Assembly (NCBI GenBank): GCA_947167515.1
Contig: CAMVIM010000015.1
Coordinates: 20,401 to 84,400, forward strand
DNA from: an uncultured Prevotellaceae bacterium
GTDB taxonomy: Bacteria; Bacteroidota; Bacteroidia; Bacteroidales; Bacteroidaceae
DNA length: 64,000 bases
Direction of reading: 5' to 3'
The position numbers and the translations under genes were made by a program. Shown piece after piece: positions 56,413 through 64,000 of the stretch. Positions within the stretch are counted from its first letter, which is position 1; each line of letters opens with the position of its first letter. Under the pieces are notes generated by a model. That model was not told the DNA's origin, made no database searches, and saw only the letters and a program-made list of their open reading frames with translations.

Positions 56413-58713
56413 TCAATCTTTTTGCAAGAGACATTTCATTTTTTCTACATAATCGTCACAACTATGCTCAACAAAAAAGGGGTATTCGTTGCTATACTCT
56501 ATATACTTTGTTAGAAATGCTTTTGCATCTGCTTTCAAATCCATTTTGAAACAACACTCTACAGCAACTAAACAAGTTCCCAGAATAACACTATGTTCTT
56601 CTGGTGACACACAGATTCCTAATGCTATTTTGGCAAAGAATAGAGCATCAGAATATTTTCCTTCTTGTATTAGGATATTGCTATAATAATGTAATGTAAG
56701 GACGAGAAAATCAGTTTGTAAGTTTTCGATTTGGAGTCGAATACATTTTTCCAATAGGGTTATGTATTGATCGTTACTGAAAGAAAGCCCCGATAGTAGC
56801 ATGACTCTTACAATAGTAAAGCAAAAAAGTTCTTCTACTTGTTTGGACTTTTTGTATTCAACAGAAGCATTTCTTAGTATTGAAATAGATTCTTCGAATT
56901 TACCTTCTTCATATTTCTTTTTTGCCAACCGTCCCTCTTTATACTTAAGAACGTCTCTTTCAACAACACCAGTCCATTGGTATTTTGAGTTTTTTTCAAC
57001 ATAGACTCCTAAAGATCTTATTAGTGTCTTAAATTCTTTACTCAACGATTCGTCTACTTTAATATCAAATTTTCCCCTATGCTGATAATTCCTAAATGAG
57101 ATACCTGAATATTTGTGAGCCTCAAATAAGGCATAAGTATAAATCTTTAGATTTCGGTTATAAAAGAATTTTGCGATTTCAATGTATAAATCAAACAACA
57201 CATCTACAGTGCCAGACATCTGTGCGAACCTTACACAGACACAGAGCTCTCGAATATATTCCTCTTCCTTTTTCTTGTCGTGGTATGTTGTGATAACATT
57301 ATAATAATGCATGACAGAAAAATTTTTCATTCTTCTGGCCGACAAAGCTTCCAATTCTGCTTTCACACTAAAAATATGGGCATCATTAAAATATCCAGAT
57401 TTTAGATACAAGCGCGCAATTCCCCCTAAAGTAGCTGATAAATTATTATATAGTTTAGATGGATTGCATTGTACCCATCCATTTATATACATAAACTCGC
57501 GTGCTTTTTGTATACGATAAGAAAACTCATAATACTCCAATGCAACATTAGATTTTTTGTACCTGATAAAAATATCCCCTATTGTCTCTAATAGAGCAAT
57601 ATAACTGTAAGCCTCATCATTAGTAACTTTACCCAAATGGAGCTTTTGTCTAGGATGGATAGGAGATTTTTCTATTTCTGGAATTATAATGTGGTCAAAA
57701 AAATTGTCTTCACCACCAAAAAGATTCTTAAACTTAGCATCTAAGATGTTGATATATTTATCCACTTTTTCGTATTGGGCCATTGCCTCAAAAATCTTTA
57801 TACACATACCCGCATATGCACAACGTGGGATGGGCATACTGACAAATATTTCATGAATGCTACGAGATATGTCATCATAATTTATAGGTTCATTATATGC
57901 TTCATTACTGCTACAATAATCTTTCCAACCAATTTCTTCATAGAAAGAATAAAGAGTTGCCTCTTTTATATTATTTATTCTAAAATTTGGGATGTTTTTC
58001 TCAAACAATTTTATCCTGTTTGAAATATCCCACGTAACCCAAGTTATTCCTTTTTTTGAGTAATTGATGGGAATATAGTAATCTTTAAAATCGAAATCAG
58101 CACCAGAAAAACCGATAAAAACAAAATGATTATTTTCAAACAAATGCTTCAAAACAGCTTCTTTTTCATAAGATAGCCCCCTAATCTTTTGTGTTACCGT
58201 ATCAATCGCTTCTTTTGTGTTTGTGACAGATCCATGAATCTTATAAATTGGGAACAAATTCGAATGATCTTCAATATTGAAAGAGTTGGGTTCATCATAT
58301 ACCGCATAAGGCACTTCTTTAATAATGAAGGCCTTTTCTATTAGTGTGTCAAAATTAGTTGTTACTATTGCTTTGATTTTTTTTGCTTTTGCAAGAGATG
58401 CTAATAGCAAATGATGCGAATTAGGCTGAGCACCATCTAGAATCTTTAAAAGGGGGAAATAAGCATCACCAGCAATATAGTCAAAAATAAAATCAGACAA
58501 ACTTGTTAATGATAATACATGAGAATAGTCTTCTTCTCCTAAAATGTTCTCAGGTTCTCCTAAATAATCAGAACCCATACGACCTATTTCATTAATCAAC
58601 AGATTATTGTATTTATTCCAATCTGGAATGTTTGCTGGAGAATCTTTTGATATACCAGCACCTGCGAAAACCACAATATTGCCTTTGGCAAAATTATCTT
58701 TTGTATTATCCAT
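56413..58713 (-). CDS. SIR2-like domain protein with TPR-like C-terminus (probable anti-phage effector)
   Basis: 766 residues from ATG 58713; a start at 58764 would include promoter sequence. SIR2 domain ~1-250: GNIVVFAGAGISKDSP (11-26, nucleotide binding), VTTNFDTLIEKAF (117-129), IYKIHGSV with His160, and NHFVFIGFSGADFDF. The C-terminal ~400-766 are helical TPR-like repeats. SIR2-TPR proteins deplete NAD+ on phage infection in known systems; here that is inference. No partner gene adjoins it. AT-rich, cargo of the integrative element. Minus-strand -7 box TAATTTTG at 58731-58738. Confidence 0.85.
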   Translation of the reverse strand: MDNTKDNFAKGNIVVFAGAGISKDSPANIPDWNKYNNLLINEIGRMGSDYLGEPENILGEEDYSHVLSLTSLSDFIFDYIAGDAYFPLLKILDGAQPNSHHLLLASLAKAKKIKAIVTTNFDTLIEKAFIIKEVPYAVYDEPNSFNIEDHSNLFPIYKIHGSVTNTKEAIDTVTQKIRGLSYEKEAVLKHLFENNHFVFIGFSGADFDFKDYYIPINYSKKGITWVTWDISNRIKLFEKNIPNFRINNIKEATLYSFYEEIGWKDYCSSNEAYNEPINYDDISRSIHEIFVSMPIPRCAYAGMCIKIFEAMAQYEKVDKYINILDAKFKNLFGGEDNFFDHIIIPEIEKSPIHPRQKLHLGKVTNDEAYSYIALLETIGDIFIRYKKSNVALEYYEFSYRIQKAREFMYINGWVQCNPSKLYNNLSATLGGIARLYLKSGYFNDAHIFSVKAELEALSARRMKNFSVMHYYNVITTYHDKKKEEEYIRELCVCVRFAQMSGTVDVLFDLYIEIAKFFYNRNLKIYTYALFEAHKYSGISFRNYQHRGKFDIKVDESLSKEFKTLIRSLGVYVEKNSKYQWTGVVERDVLKYKEGRLAKKKYEEGKFEESISILRNASVEYKKSKQVEELFCFTIVRVMLLSGLSFSNDQYITLLEKCIRLQIENLQTDFLVLTLHYYSNILIQEGKYSDALFFAKIALGICVSPEEHSVILGTCLVAVECCFKMDLKADAKAFLTKYIEYSNEYPFFVEHSCDDYVEKMKCLLQKD

Positions 58714-58819
58714 AATTTTCAATTTGAGTGCAAAATTACGAAATAAATCAGAAAGAATAATCATCTACGGACAAATTGTGGTTTATAATAAAGGTTAACG
58801 ACTCATGCAGCCCAATTAT

Positions 58820-59122
58820 CTACTCTGATGACCACTTGGCTGGCTGGTAGTTCCTTTCAAGTAGTTCCTGCACGTCCTGCTCCTTATAGAGTACCTTGCC
58901 CTGGCAATAAGTAAACGGAATCAGTCCCTTGTTGCGGTACTGCTGCAAGGTGTGTCGGCTGACTTTGAGCATCTGCGACAGTTCCTTGTCCGTCATGTAG
59001 CGCACACCGTCCAACAGCGGGCGGTAGTGCTGCGTCGCCTGTTCGTGCTGTTCCATAGCCTTGCGGATGCGTCCGTAGAGGTCTGCGAAATAGTCCTTGG
59101 TGATGATGTCCTGTCCTAACAT
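58820..59122 (-). CDS. HTH_17/MerR-like excisionase-family protein 1
   Basis: 100 residues. The DNA-binding part (YMTDKELSQMLKVSRHTLQQYRNKGLIPF, about 43-71) is followed by the wing (YCQGKVLYKEQDVQELLER). Such proteins in conjugative transposons act as excisionases or regulators. It begins 6 bases after the neighbouring HTH gene, so the two are co-transcribed. Confidence 0.85.
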   Translation of the reverse strand: MLGQDIITKDYFADLYGRIRKAMEQHEQATQHYRPLLDGVRYMTDKELSQMLKVSRHTLQQYRNKGLIPFTYCQGKVLYKEQDVQELLERNYQPAKWSSE

Positions 59123-59128
59123 GCCTGT

Positions 59129-59449
59129 CTATTTTGATGGATTGAAAACTTCCGTTTCCTCACCCTTTGCCGACCCTGCTTTCAGTCCGTCGGCCAAAGC
59201 CTTCACGTCCTTTGCCTTGTAATACACCCTGTGCTCGAACTGCGAGAACGGCAGTTTGCCTTGTTCCCGTAGCGAATACACCGTGCGGCGATCCAACTGC
59301 AACCCTGCGCACACGTCAGCCGTGTCGAGCCATTGCTCTGGCTGCTTGTTCTCCGTCCGTGCATCCATGCTTGTGATGCGCGATATGAAGTATTCCACCG
59401 TCTGGAGGAAGTCCTCAAAAGCCTTTTTCTCAATAATCACTATCTCCAT
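59129..59449 (-). CDS. HTH_17-family excisionase-like protein 2
   Basis: 106 residues from ATG 59449 (MEIVIIEKKAFEDFLQTVEYF). WLDTADVCAGLQLDRRTVYSLREQGKLPF (about 41-69) is the helix-turn-helix and YYKAKDVKALADGLK the wing. Pairs of such genes, transcribed toward the element's end, are common in CTnDOT-type elements. The first residues of the longer frame (to 59506) lie in the promoter area. Confidence 0.85.
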   Translation of the reverse strand: MEIVIIEKKAFEDFLQTVEYFISRITSMDARTENKQPEQWLDTADVCAGLQLDRRTVYSLREQGKLPFSQFEHRVYYKAKDVKALADGLKAGSAKGEETEVFNPSK

Positions 59450-59678
59450 TTCAATTCCGATTTTTGATTTCGGGTGCAAAGTAACAAAGGAAAAGGGACA
59501 AGTCAATCACGACAATCCTGATTGGCTGAAAGTGGCAGTAAAATGGCGGTAACTGGCCGTCAAATGGTCACAAAACCAACTTTTTGCAAGAAAAGTTTTC
59601 CTTAGTAAGCACTTATTAGTGAATACGGGTGAATTTATCGGGGTAATTTCGCAGCCGAAAACTTGAACATCAGACAAT

Positions 59679-60017
59679 ATGGAGCAACTTTCAAAAGAAT
59701 ACTTCGATGAGTGGATGGCCCGTATCAGCGAGCATCAGGAGCAGATGATGGGCGAACTTCAGCAACTGAAGGGACAGGTGGCAGAGGCAAACGATGACGG
59801 TATCATCGACGATGCCGACTTCTGCCAGATACTGAACATCAGTGCCCGCACGTCACAGCGTTACCGCACGGAAGGGCTGATATCCTACAGCGTCCTCCGT
59901 CAGCGCGTGTACTATAAGGAAAGCGACGTGTGGGCATTCATCCGCAAGAACAAGAAGGACAAGGGCGGTAAGGTCGCCGAGAAGATAGACCAGGCAAAGC
60001 GCCCTTCATGGAAATGA
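59679..60017 (+). CDS. HTH_17-family protein 3
   Basis: 112 residues. Coiled N-terminus (EYFDEWMARISEHQEQMMGELQQLKG), then the HTH (DADFCQILNISARTSQRYRTEGLISY) with wing YYKESDVWAFIRKN. Divergent from the two HTH genes at 58820-59449, so the 229-bp gap between them probably holds both promoters. First gene of the plus-strand run with DUF4099/DUF3945. Confidence 0.85.
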   Translation: MEQLSKEYFDEWMARISEHQEQMMGELQQLKGQVAEANDDGIIDDADFCQILNISARTSQRYRTEGLISYSVLRQRVYYKESDVWAFIRKNKKDKGGKVAEKIDQAKRPSWK

Positions 60018-60089
60018 CTATACAGCCGGCAATAAGTATAGATTCAGAGATCATAAACATTAGTAACAACTTTCAAAATCCAGACAACA

Positions 60090-61622
60090 ATGGACAAGGA
60101 ACAAGAAAAGCAGGAATCCGAAAAGGACGTGCTGATTGTCACGGACAACCAGACTGGAGAGCGAGGAGTCGTTGCAGGCATGAACAGCAAGGGAAATCCG
60201 ATGAAACTTCCCATCAGGAAGGAATATTCGCAGGACTTTCTCCGCTTCGACAAGAACGGCAACGCCCTTGACAACTTCTTCAGCAACTTCGTCCGCCAGT
60301 GCAAGGAGCCTACCCGGTTCGGATTCACCATGGTGACGGAAGGACTTCTTGAACGCCTGTTCGCAGGTGACGAGAAGGCCAAGGAAGAAATCGACAACAA
60401 AAAAATCAACCCAGCCGACAGGCTGAACAAAAACAAGAAGACAATGGAACAGAACCCAAGCAACAACGAGAACGCTGCACAGCAGCAAGACAGCAACAAG
60501 CACCAGTACCAGCCCATCGACGAGACCAAGGTGGATTGGGCGTACATCCAGCAGAAGTGGGGTGTCACCCGTGACCAGTTGGAACAGTCGGGCGACCTCA
60601 GCAAGATGCTCAACTACGGCAAGAGCAACCTCCTGACCGTTCACCCCACCTTTGAGGGCGGAGAGACATTGGAGACCGCTGCCCGCCTGTCCTTCAAGAA
60701 GAACGAGGACGGCAGCGTGAGCCTCGTCCCTCACCTCATCCGCAAGGAGGCCAATCTGGAACAGGAGTACAAGGGTCACACCTTCACCGAGGAAGACAAG
60801 TCTGCCCTGAAGAACTACGGCAACATGGGGCGTGTCGTCAATCTCACGGATGCCAATGGAAAGCCCGTGCCAAGCATCATCAGCATCGACCGCCAGACCA
60901 ACGAGATTACCGACCTGCCCGTGCGCCGTCTGCGTATTCCTGAGAAGATAGGCATCACTCCGCTGACTCCGCAGGAGCAAGACCTGCTTCGTGCCGGACT
61001 TCCCCTGAAGAACAAGGAGATTGAACTGGCCAACGGTCGCAAGTTCACCGCCACCCTGCAAGCCAACGTCGAAGAGAAGGGCGTGGAGTTCGTACCCCGT
61101 GGCCCCCGTCAGCGCAACGAGCAGAAGCAGGACGGCAACCAGCAGGGCGAGAACCAGGGACAGGCACAGGATGCAGACGGTGACGGCACCCAGAAACAGC
61201 GTCGCCCACAATGGACGGACGAGAACGGCAACATCAAGCCCATCGGCAAGTGGAAGGGCGTGGAATTCACCGACCAGCAGAAGCGCGACTATCTGGAGGG
61301 CAAGACCATCAAGCTCGACGGTGTGCCCGACAAGCAGGGCGTACCCTCCACGATGTACCTGAAATTCAGTCCCGAAAAAGGCCGTCCGCTCACCTACACC
61401 AACGATCCCGACAAGGCCGTCACCCAGACACCTGCCTCGGAGAGTCAGACGCAGGTGGCCGTGAACAGCGAGGGCAAGACCAACGAGCAGACCAAGGGTG
61501 TGAAGGAACCCTTGAAGCAGGGACAGACTGCCCCGAAGGACACCAAGCAACAGGAAGAGCAGGATGCAGCCGTGAAGCAGGACAAGCCTGAGAAGAAAAA
61601 GTCAAAGGGCATGAAGATGTAG
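60090..61622 (+). CDS. DUF4099/DUF3945 domain protein of conjugative elements
   Basis: 510 residues. N-terminal part with DVLIVTDNQTGERGVVAGM and FSNFVRQCKEPTRFGF; DUF4099 at ~145-230 (VDWAYIQQKWGVTRDQLEQSG) and DUF3945 repeats (~255-330 and ~375-450; LTPQEQDLLRAGLPLKNKEIEL, FTDQQKRDYLEGKTIKLDGV). The C-terminal 60 residues are Gln/Lys-rich and disordered. Found in most Bacteroidota conjugative elements; function unknown, possibly DNA-processing or host-takeover. Confidence 0.88.
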   Translation: MDKEQEKQESEKDVLIVTDNQTGERGVVAGMNSKGNPMKLPIRKEYSQDFLRFDKNGNALDNFFSNFVRQCKEPTRFGFTMVTEGLLERLFAGDEKAKEEIDNKKINPADRLNKNKKTMEQNPSNNENAAQQQDSNKHQYQPIDETKVDWAYIQQKWGVTRDQLEQSGDLSKMLNYGKSNLLTVHPTFEGGETLETAARLSFKKNEDGSVSLVPHLIRKEANLEQEYKGHTFTEEDKSALKNYGNMGRVVNLTDANGKPVPSIISIDRQTNEITDLPVRRLRIPEKIGITPLTPQEQDLLRAGLPLKNKEIELANGRKFTATLQANVEEKGVEFVPRGPRQRNEQKQDGNQQGENQGQAQDADGDGTQKQRRPQWTDENGNIKPIGKWKGVEFTDQQKRDYLEGKTIKLDGVPDKQGVPSTMYLKFSPEKGRPLTYTNDPDKAVTQTPASESQTQVAVNSEGKTNEQTKGVKEPLKQGQTAPKDTKQQEEQDAAVKQDKPEKKKSKGMKM

Positions 61623-61655
61623 CCGTCAGCCGTATCACCCATCACTCACTGCTTA

Positions 61656-61693
61656 GCCCGTTCCCGTTTGGGAACATCCGGGAACGGGCATTT
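61656..61693 (+). terminator. Terminator or attenuator before the topoisomerase gene
   Basis: GCCCGTTCCCG (61656-61666) pairs perfectly with CGGGAACGGGC (61679-61689), followed by ATTTTAC. Only 47 bases remain before the ATG at 61740 and no promoter is visible there, so it may attenuate the downstream genes. Confidence 0.75.
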
Positions 61694-61739
61694 TACTTTC
61701 ATCAACGGATTCAAGAACCCAATAAAAGAAGAAACAACA

Positions 61740-63548
61740 ATGATTACGATAATAGCAGACACCCAGCATATAGCTAAGCGATACGCAAGAATAGTAGGAG
61801 CCTGTGACGAGGACACCCACCACTATGTAGGCAACAACTATGCCGTGACATGGTTGGAGGACATCGAACTCGGCTTCAGTTCTGAACTAAACCAAACACT
61901 CGACCGCCTTTCACCAACGGAACTGCCGTACTTCCCCGACAGATACCCCGTTGTACTTCAGCCAGCAAACGGACATCTAAAGCCAAGCGAGAAGATGACG
62001 AACTACGCCCGCATCCTTTCCGAACTTATTGCCAACAGTACCTATGTCTATGTAGCCACATCAGACCTGAACGAAACCCTGCTGAAGAGCGGCCCGATGC
62101 TGTTGACCGTCCCCAAGGGATTCCTCTTTCAGCTTCACCTCCGCTCACTCTCAGCCAAGGGCATCCGTGAGAGTCTTCAGAACCGCCTTCAGATTCGTGG
62201 CGTACAGCAGAAGTATGAACAGGTGCTCAAAAAGGAGAAAGCCGACTGGCTTATCTCTGCCAATGCTACACACCTGTTTGAAAAGGTATATGGCAAAGAC
62301 TCCCATCAGACAGGCCGTATTGCAACACCCATGCTGTCGCTTATCTGCCGTCGCTATAAGGCGAATAAAGAACATGAGCCGAAATCCACATGGCAGGTGA
62401 ACTTCTCCATCGAGAAAGACGGTGAAGTCTATAAATTTGTCTCTGATGAACAGTTTGACAACGTAGCGGAAGCCAATGCCCTCTATATCAAGATGCGCTC
62501 GGCAATGGGAAAAGAGCCAGTCCTCATCAGTGATGTCTCTGTGAAAACAGAAGAGTTGCATTCGCCTGGACTGTTTGACTATCATACCATCCTGCTTGCT
62601 GCTAACAAGTATTTCGGTTTCGGTGTAGTACACACTACGCAATGCCTCCAAAAGCTCTTTGACCATGGACTGATCACATGGCCTTTCACCAAGGAATATC
62701 TCATCAGTCAGAACTATGCCCGTCAGTTCTGGAACAACACTGTCCATGACCTGCGCAGTAATTCCCGATGGGAGCAGATGATATTGAAGATTGACCAGCC
62801 CAATCAGGATTGCATCTGGGAATACTGCGGCAAGCGTGACCATATCGGCATCTGCCTGACGGAGCGCAAGTGCAATCCCGACGTGTTCAAACTCACGAAG
62901 GATGAGCAGAGAATCTATGACCTTATCGCAGAGCGCATGATACTGGCTTTCGGTCAGAGTGCGCGGATGATGACATCAACGGTCTGGGCTTTCTTTGAGG
63001 GACATGAGTTCAAGGTAGAGAAAAGTGCCTTAACGGAAAAGGGATGGACGGCTATGACAAGCCGAAAGTTCGGCAACACTGACACCCCATACGCCAACTA
63101 TCACTGGTGCGAAGGTGAACAGGAACACTTCTATGGCGTGTCTATTTCCAAGAGGACAAGCCAGCCGATACCATTGCATACGGCAGAGACACTGCTCATT
63201 GAGGCAGACCTCTTCGACCTCGGTACTACCAAGGAGAAAGCCGATGCCATCAGTATGCTATTTGAACAGGGCTATATCGACATGTTTGAGAAGGAGATTA
63301 TACCGACAGAGAAAGGGCTGGCACTCTACTCCATTATTCACGATATGATTATTGGAAGCCCCCGGTACATGAGCACCCTCAATGACAGCCTTTCCAAAGG
63401 AGAATACAACAAGGCAATGATTCGTGATTACACCGAGGCGATAGTCCGTGAACTGCTCAGTTCTGAGATATTGTTTGCCAAGCGTGCAGTTCCCATTGAC
63501 GAGGAAACACAGGAAATAATCGACTATATCAAGGAGAAGGCATCATGA
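61740..63548 (+). CDS. Degenerate type IA topoisomerase (TopB-like) of the element
   Basis: 602 residues from ATG 61740 (MITIIADTQHIAKRYARIVGA); the frame is open to 61668 but crosses the terminator. TopB-like order is kept: Toprim start, RYKANKEHEPKSTWQV, then TQCLQKLFDHGLITWPFTKEYL. The catalytic Tyr of GLIxYPRT is Trp314 here (codon TGG, checked). The acidic Toprim signature ATDxDREGE reads ATSDLNET (106-113). Both active sites therefore look lost. It may keep DNA binding for conjugation. The stop overlaps the DUF1896 ATG by four bases. Confidence 0.8.
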   Translation: MITIIADTQHIAKRYARIVGACDEDTHHYVGNNYAVTWLEDIELGFSSELNQTLDRLSPTELPYFPDRYPVVLQPANGHLKPSEKMTNYARILSELIANSTYVYVATSDLNETLLKSGPMLLTVPKGFLFQLHLRSLSAKGIRESLQNRLQIRGVQQKYEQVLKKEKADWLISANATHLFEKVYGKDSHQTGRIATPMLSLICRRYKANKEHEPKSTWQVNFSIEKDGEVYKFVSDEQFDNVAEANALYIKMRSAMGKEPVLISDVSVKTEELHSPGLFDYHTILLAANKYFGFGVVHTTQCLQKLFDHGLITWPFTKEYLISQNYARQFWNNTVHDLRSNSRWEQMILKIDQPNQDCIWEYCGKRDHIGICLTERKCNPDVFKLTKDEQRIYDLIAERMILAFGQSARMMTSTVWAFFEGHEFKVEKSALTEKGWTAMTSRKFGNTDTPYANYHWCEGEQEHFYGVSISKRTSQPIPLHTAETLLIEADLFDLGTTKEKADAISMLFEQGYIDMFEKEIIPTEKGLALYSIIHDMIIGSPRYMSTLNDSLSKGEYNKAMIRDYTEAIVRELLSSEILFAKRAVPIDEETQEIIDYIKEKAS

Positions 63549-63991
63549 GCAAGAAAACGACCACGAGGGAACTTGACTACTATGAGCTATATCTATTAGA
63601 CTATCTGCGTCAGCACAAGTTTCCACAACAGCACGACCGTGACTTCATCCGGCAGCGTGCCGATGAAGCCGCAGAGACCTACGAACAGGAACGGCGGAAC
63701 GGACACACCACAGACCAGGCGCAGGAACTGGCAATGTCAGCACTCACCAAAGGGCTGCACTATTCGCAGTATGACATCCTGCTCGGTGTCATTGACACGG
63801 AGTTTGAGAAGTCCGTCCCTCAGATTCTGCATGAGCAACTGGCGGAACAACTGTTGCCGTTCATGGGCAAGTTATTCGCCATCTACGACCTTACCACAGA
63901 CGATTTCGCACTTACCGACGAATACCAGAACCTCCACGATGAACTGACTGGTGCCGTCGCCCTATACCTCGGACAGTATGGCATACAATAG
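63545..63991 (+). CDS. DUF1896 family protein
   Basis: 148 residues. ELDYYELYLLDYLRQHKFPQ, FIRQRADEAAETYEQERRNG and HYSQYDILLGVIDTEFEKSVP are the three helical segments of DUF1896, a family found beside topB-like genes in Bacteroidota conjugative elements. Function unknown. ATG overlaps the preceding stop (ATGA). The transfer genes expected next are beyond the window edge. Confidence 0.85.
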   Translation: MSKKTTTRELDYYELYLLDYLRQHKFPQQHDRDFIRQRADEAAETYEQERRNGHTTDQAQELAMSALTKGLHYSQYDILLGVIDTEFEKSVPQILHEQLAEQLLPFMGKLFAIYDLTTDDFALTDEYQNLHDELTGAVALYLGQYGIQ

Positions 63992-64000
63992 GAAGGAACA

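Larger units (their letters stand above)
52470..64000. mobile_element. Left part of an integrative/conjugative (CTn-like) element
   Basis: Starts where the BspA reading frame is broken (about 52470) and continues past the window. It carries tandem tyrosine recombinases, CGTTACC repeats, a SIR2-TPR cargo gene, three HTH proteins, a DUF4099/DUF3945 protein, a topoisomerase homologue and a DUF1896 protein, an order typical of Bacteroidota conjugative transposons. The right end and transfer genes lie outside. The exact attachment site cannot be set without the right end. Confidence 0.75.

Noticed and set aside
60060..61550. 496-codon open frame on the minus strand
   Set aside because: Antisense to the DUF4099/DUF3945 gene; Leu/Val-rich shadow typical of the complement of Gln/Lys-rich code.

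Overview
The window looks like a Bacteroidales chromosome, most likely Prevotella/Segatella or a close relative. The reasons are the TAnnTTTG -7 promoter boxes (several with TTTG 19-20 bases upstream), the lack of clear Shine-Dalgarno sites, two BspA-like leucine-rich-repeat proteins, Bacteroidota-type LptD, IF-3 and L31B, and a conjugative-transposon arm with DUF4099/DUF3945 and DUF1896 genes. The genus is inferred; there is no rRNA or tRNA gene in the window to confirm it.

Layout. 1-5566: two paralogous membrane proteins around a PD40/CxxCH lipoprotein, then an S9 dipeptidyl peptidase. 5605-9457: MATE exporter, truA (carrying an in-frame run of 7-bp repeats), a GxxExxY protein and an EamA transporter. 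9458-12929: a BspA-like gene behind a long leader with an internal terminator, followed by a microprotein gene. 12962-22020: an accessory island on the minus strand. It holds a Fic protein lacking its catalytic His, a split PLD gene, an AT-rich cassette with three adjacent uracil-DNA-glycosylase-like proteins, an Mrr-like endonuclease, a RhuM-Fic protein, a DnaQ-like exonuclease and a WYL regulator. 22173-51325: mostly housekeeping (PAP2, fba, rpmE2, glycosyltransferase and flippase, 2-hydroxyacid dehydrogenase, lacZ, rlmH, relA, uxaC, trmN6, lptD, ruvX, def, thrS, infC-rpmI-rplT, fabD, GH13). 51417-52526: a second BspA-like gene with an attenuator-like leader, cut short by an integrative element that runs from about 52470 past the right edge. 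The element carries two tyrosine recombinases, a SIR2-TPR putative defence gene, three small HTH proteins, DUF4099/DUF3945, a degenerate topoisomerase and DUF1896.

The strongest candidate for an undescribed system is the cassette at about 14373-18208: a coiled-coil protein, three divergent UDG-fold proteins and a membrane protein, placed between the N- and C-terminal remnants of one phospholipase D-like gene. Beside it, the last ~33 bp of the neighbouring exonuclease gene are present three times in direct orientation, at what look like module boundaries. A second theme is short repeats inside or around genes. These include 7-bp units in truA, 14-bp units in trmN6, a perfect hairpin around the start of a TPR gene, long imperfect intergenic inverted repeats, and a two-copy palindromic element at 9492 and 35478.

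All function calls come from reading motifs and recalled families; no database search was run.
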